Positions 13,709 to 13,709 of a stretch of DNA of 13,709 nucleotides are shown one piece after another. The notes under the pieces were generated by a model. The model did not search any database, was not told the origin of the DNA, and saw only the letters and a list, made by a program, of their open reading frames with translations. The translations under genes and the position numbers were made by a program. The DNA comes from JAJBWD01 sp041670885. GTDB lineage: Bacteria > Bacillota > Clostridia > Clostridiales > Clostridiaceae. The number at the start of each line of letters is the position of its first letter. The stretch's first letter is position 1. The stretch covers positions 1 to 13,709 of the forward strand of contig JBAXYJ010000052.1 of NCBI GenBank assembly GCA_041670885.1, written 5' to 3'.

Positions 13709-13709
13709 A

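Noticed and set aside
13605..13709. Plus-strand partial gene at the right edge
   Set aside because: The frame is open but has no start codon with a ribosome site; its first ATG is far in and has none either.
1..13709. CRISPR arrays, tRNA or rRNA genes
   Set aside because: No regularly spaced repeats and no tRNA or rRNA-like segments were seen on either strand.

Overview
The window is AT-rich and looks like the chromosome of a Clostridium-type member of the Firmicutes. The evidence is strong AGGAGG-type Shine-Dalgarno sites, T-rich intrinsic terminators, consensus sigma-A promoters, a lysine (L-box) riboswitch, and Gram-positive families such as HelD. I cannot name the species. Apart from one plus-strand transporter gene, every gene reads on the minus strand.

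Layout from left to right. (1) At 1-185 is the start of an IS607-type serine-recombinase gene with its promoter. The gene runs off the left edge and appears to be frameshifted. (2) At 312-3108 is a lysine-biosynthesis operon, lysC-lysA, which encodes the first and last enzymes of the pathway. It has a consensus promoter, a lysine riboswitch with a terminator, and an end terminator. (3) At 3116-4417 is an M18 aminopeptidase gene (apeB). (4) Divergent from it at 4540-5721 is a cation diffusion facilitator gene with a manganese-type metal site and what looks like a duplicated cytosolic domain. (5) At 5756-9826 is an ftsH-helD operon coding for a membrane AAA+ protease and an RNA-polymerase-associated helicase. 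It ends convergently with the transporter gene on one shared 22-bp hairpin. (6) At 9846-13549 is a two-gene operon of a TPR-GAF-GGDEF diguanylate cyclase followed, with a TAATG overlap, by a PaaK/CapK-like adenylate-forming enzyme. (7) At 13550-13709 is a region with nested inverted repeats and a possible C-terminal end of another minus-strand gene.

Most genes here are housekeeping: lysine and cell-wall precursor supply, peptide turnover, metal export, and membrane protein and RNA-polymerase quality control. The least explained unit is the diguanylate cyclase/ligase operon. The translational coupling of a c-di-GMP synthase to an orphan adenylating enzyme suggests joint function, but the substrate cannot be read from sequence. 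A recurring architectural trait is that stop codons lie inside or touch the terminator hairpins.
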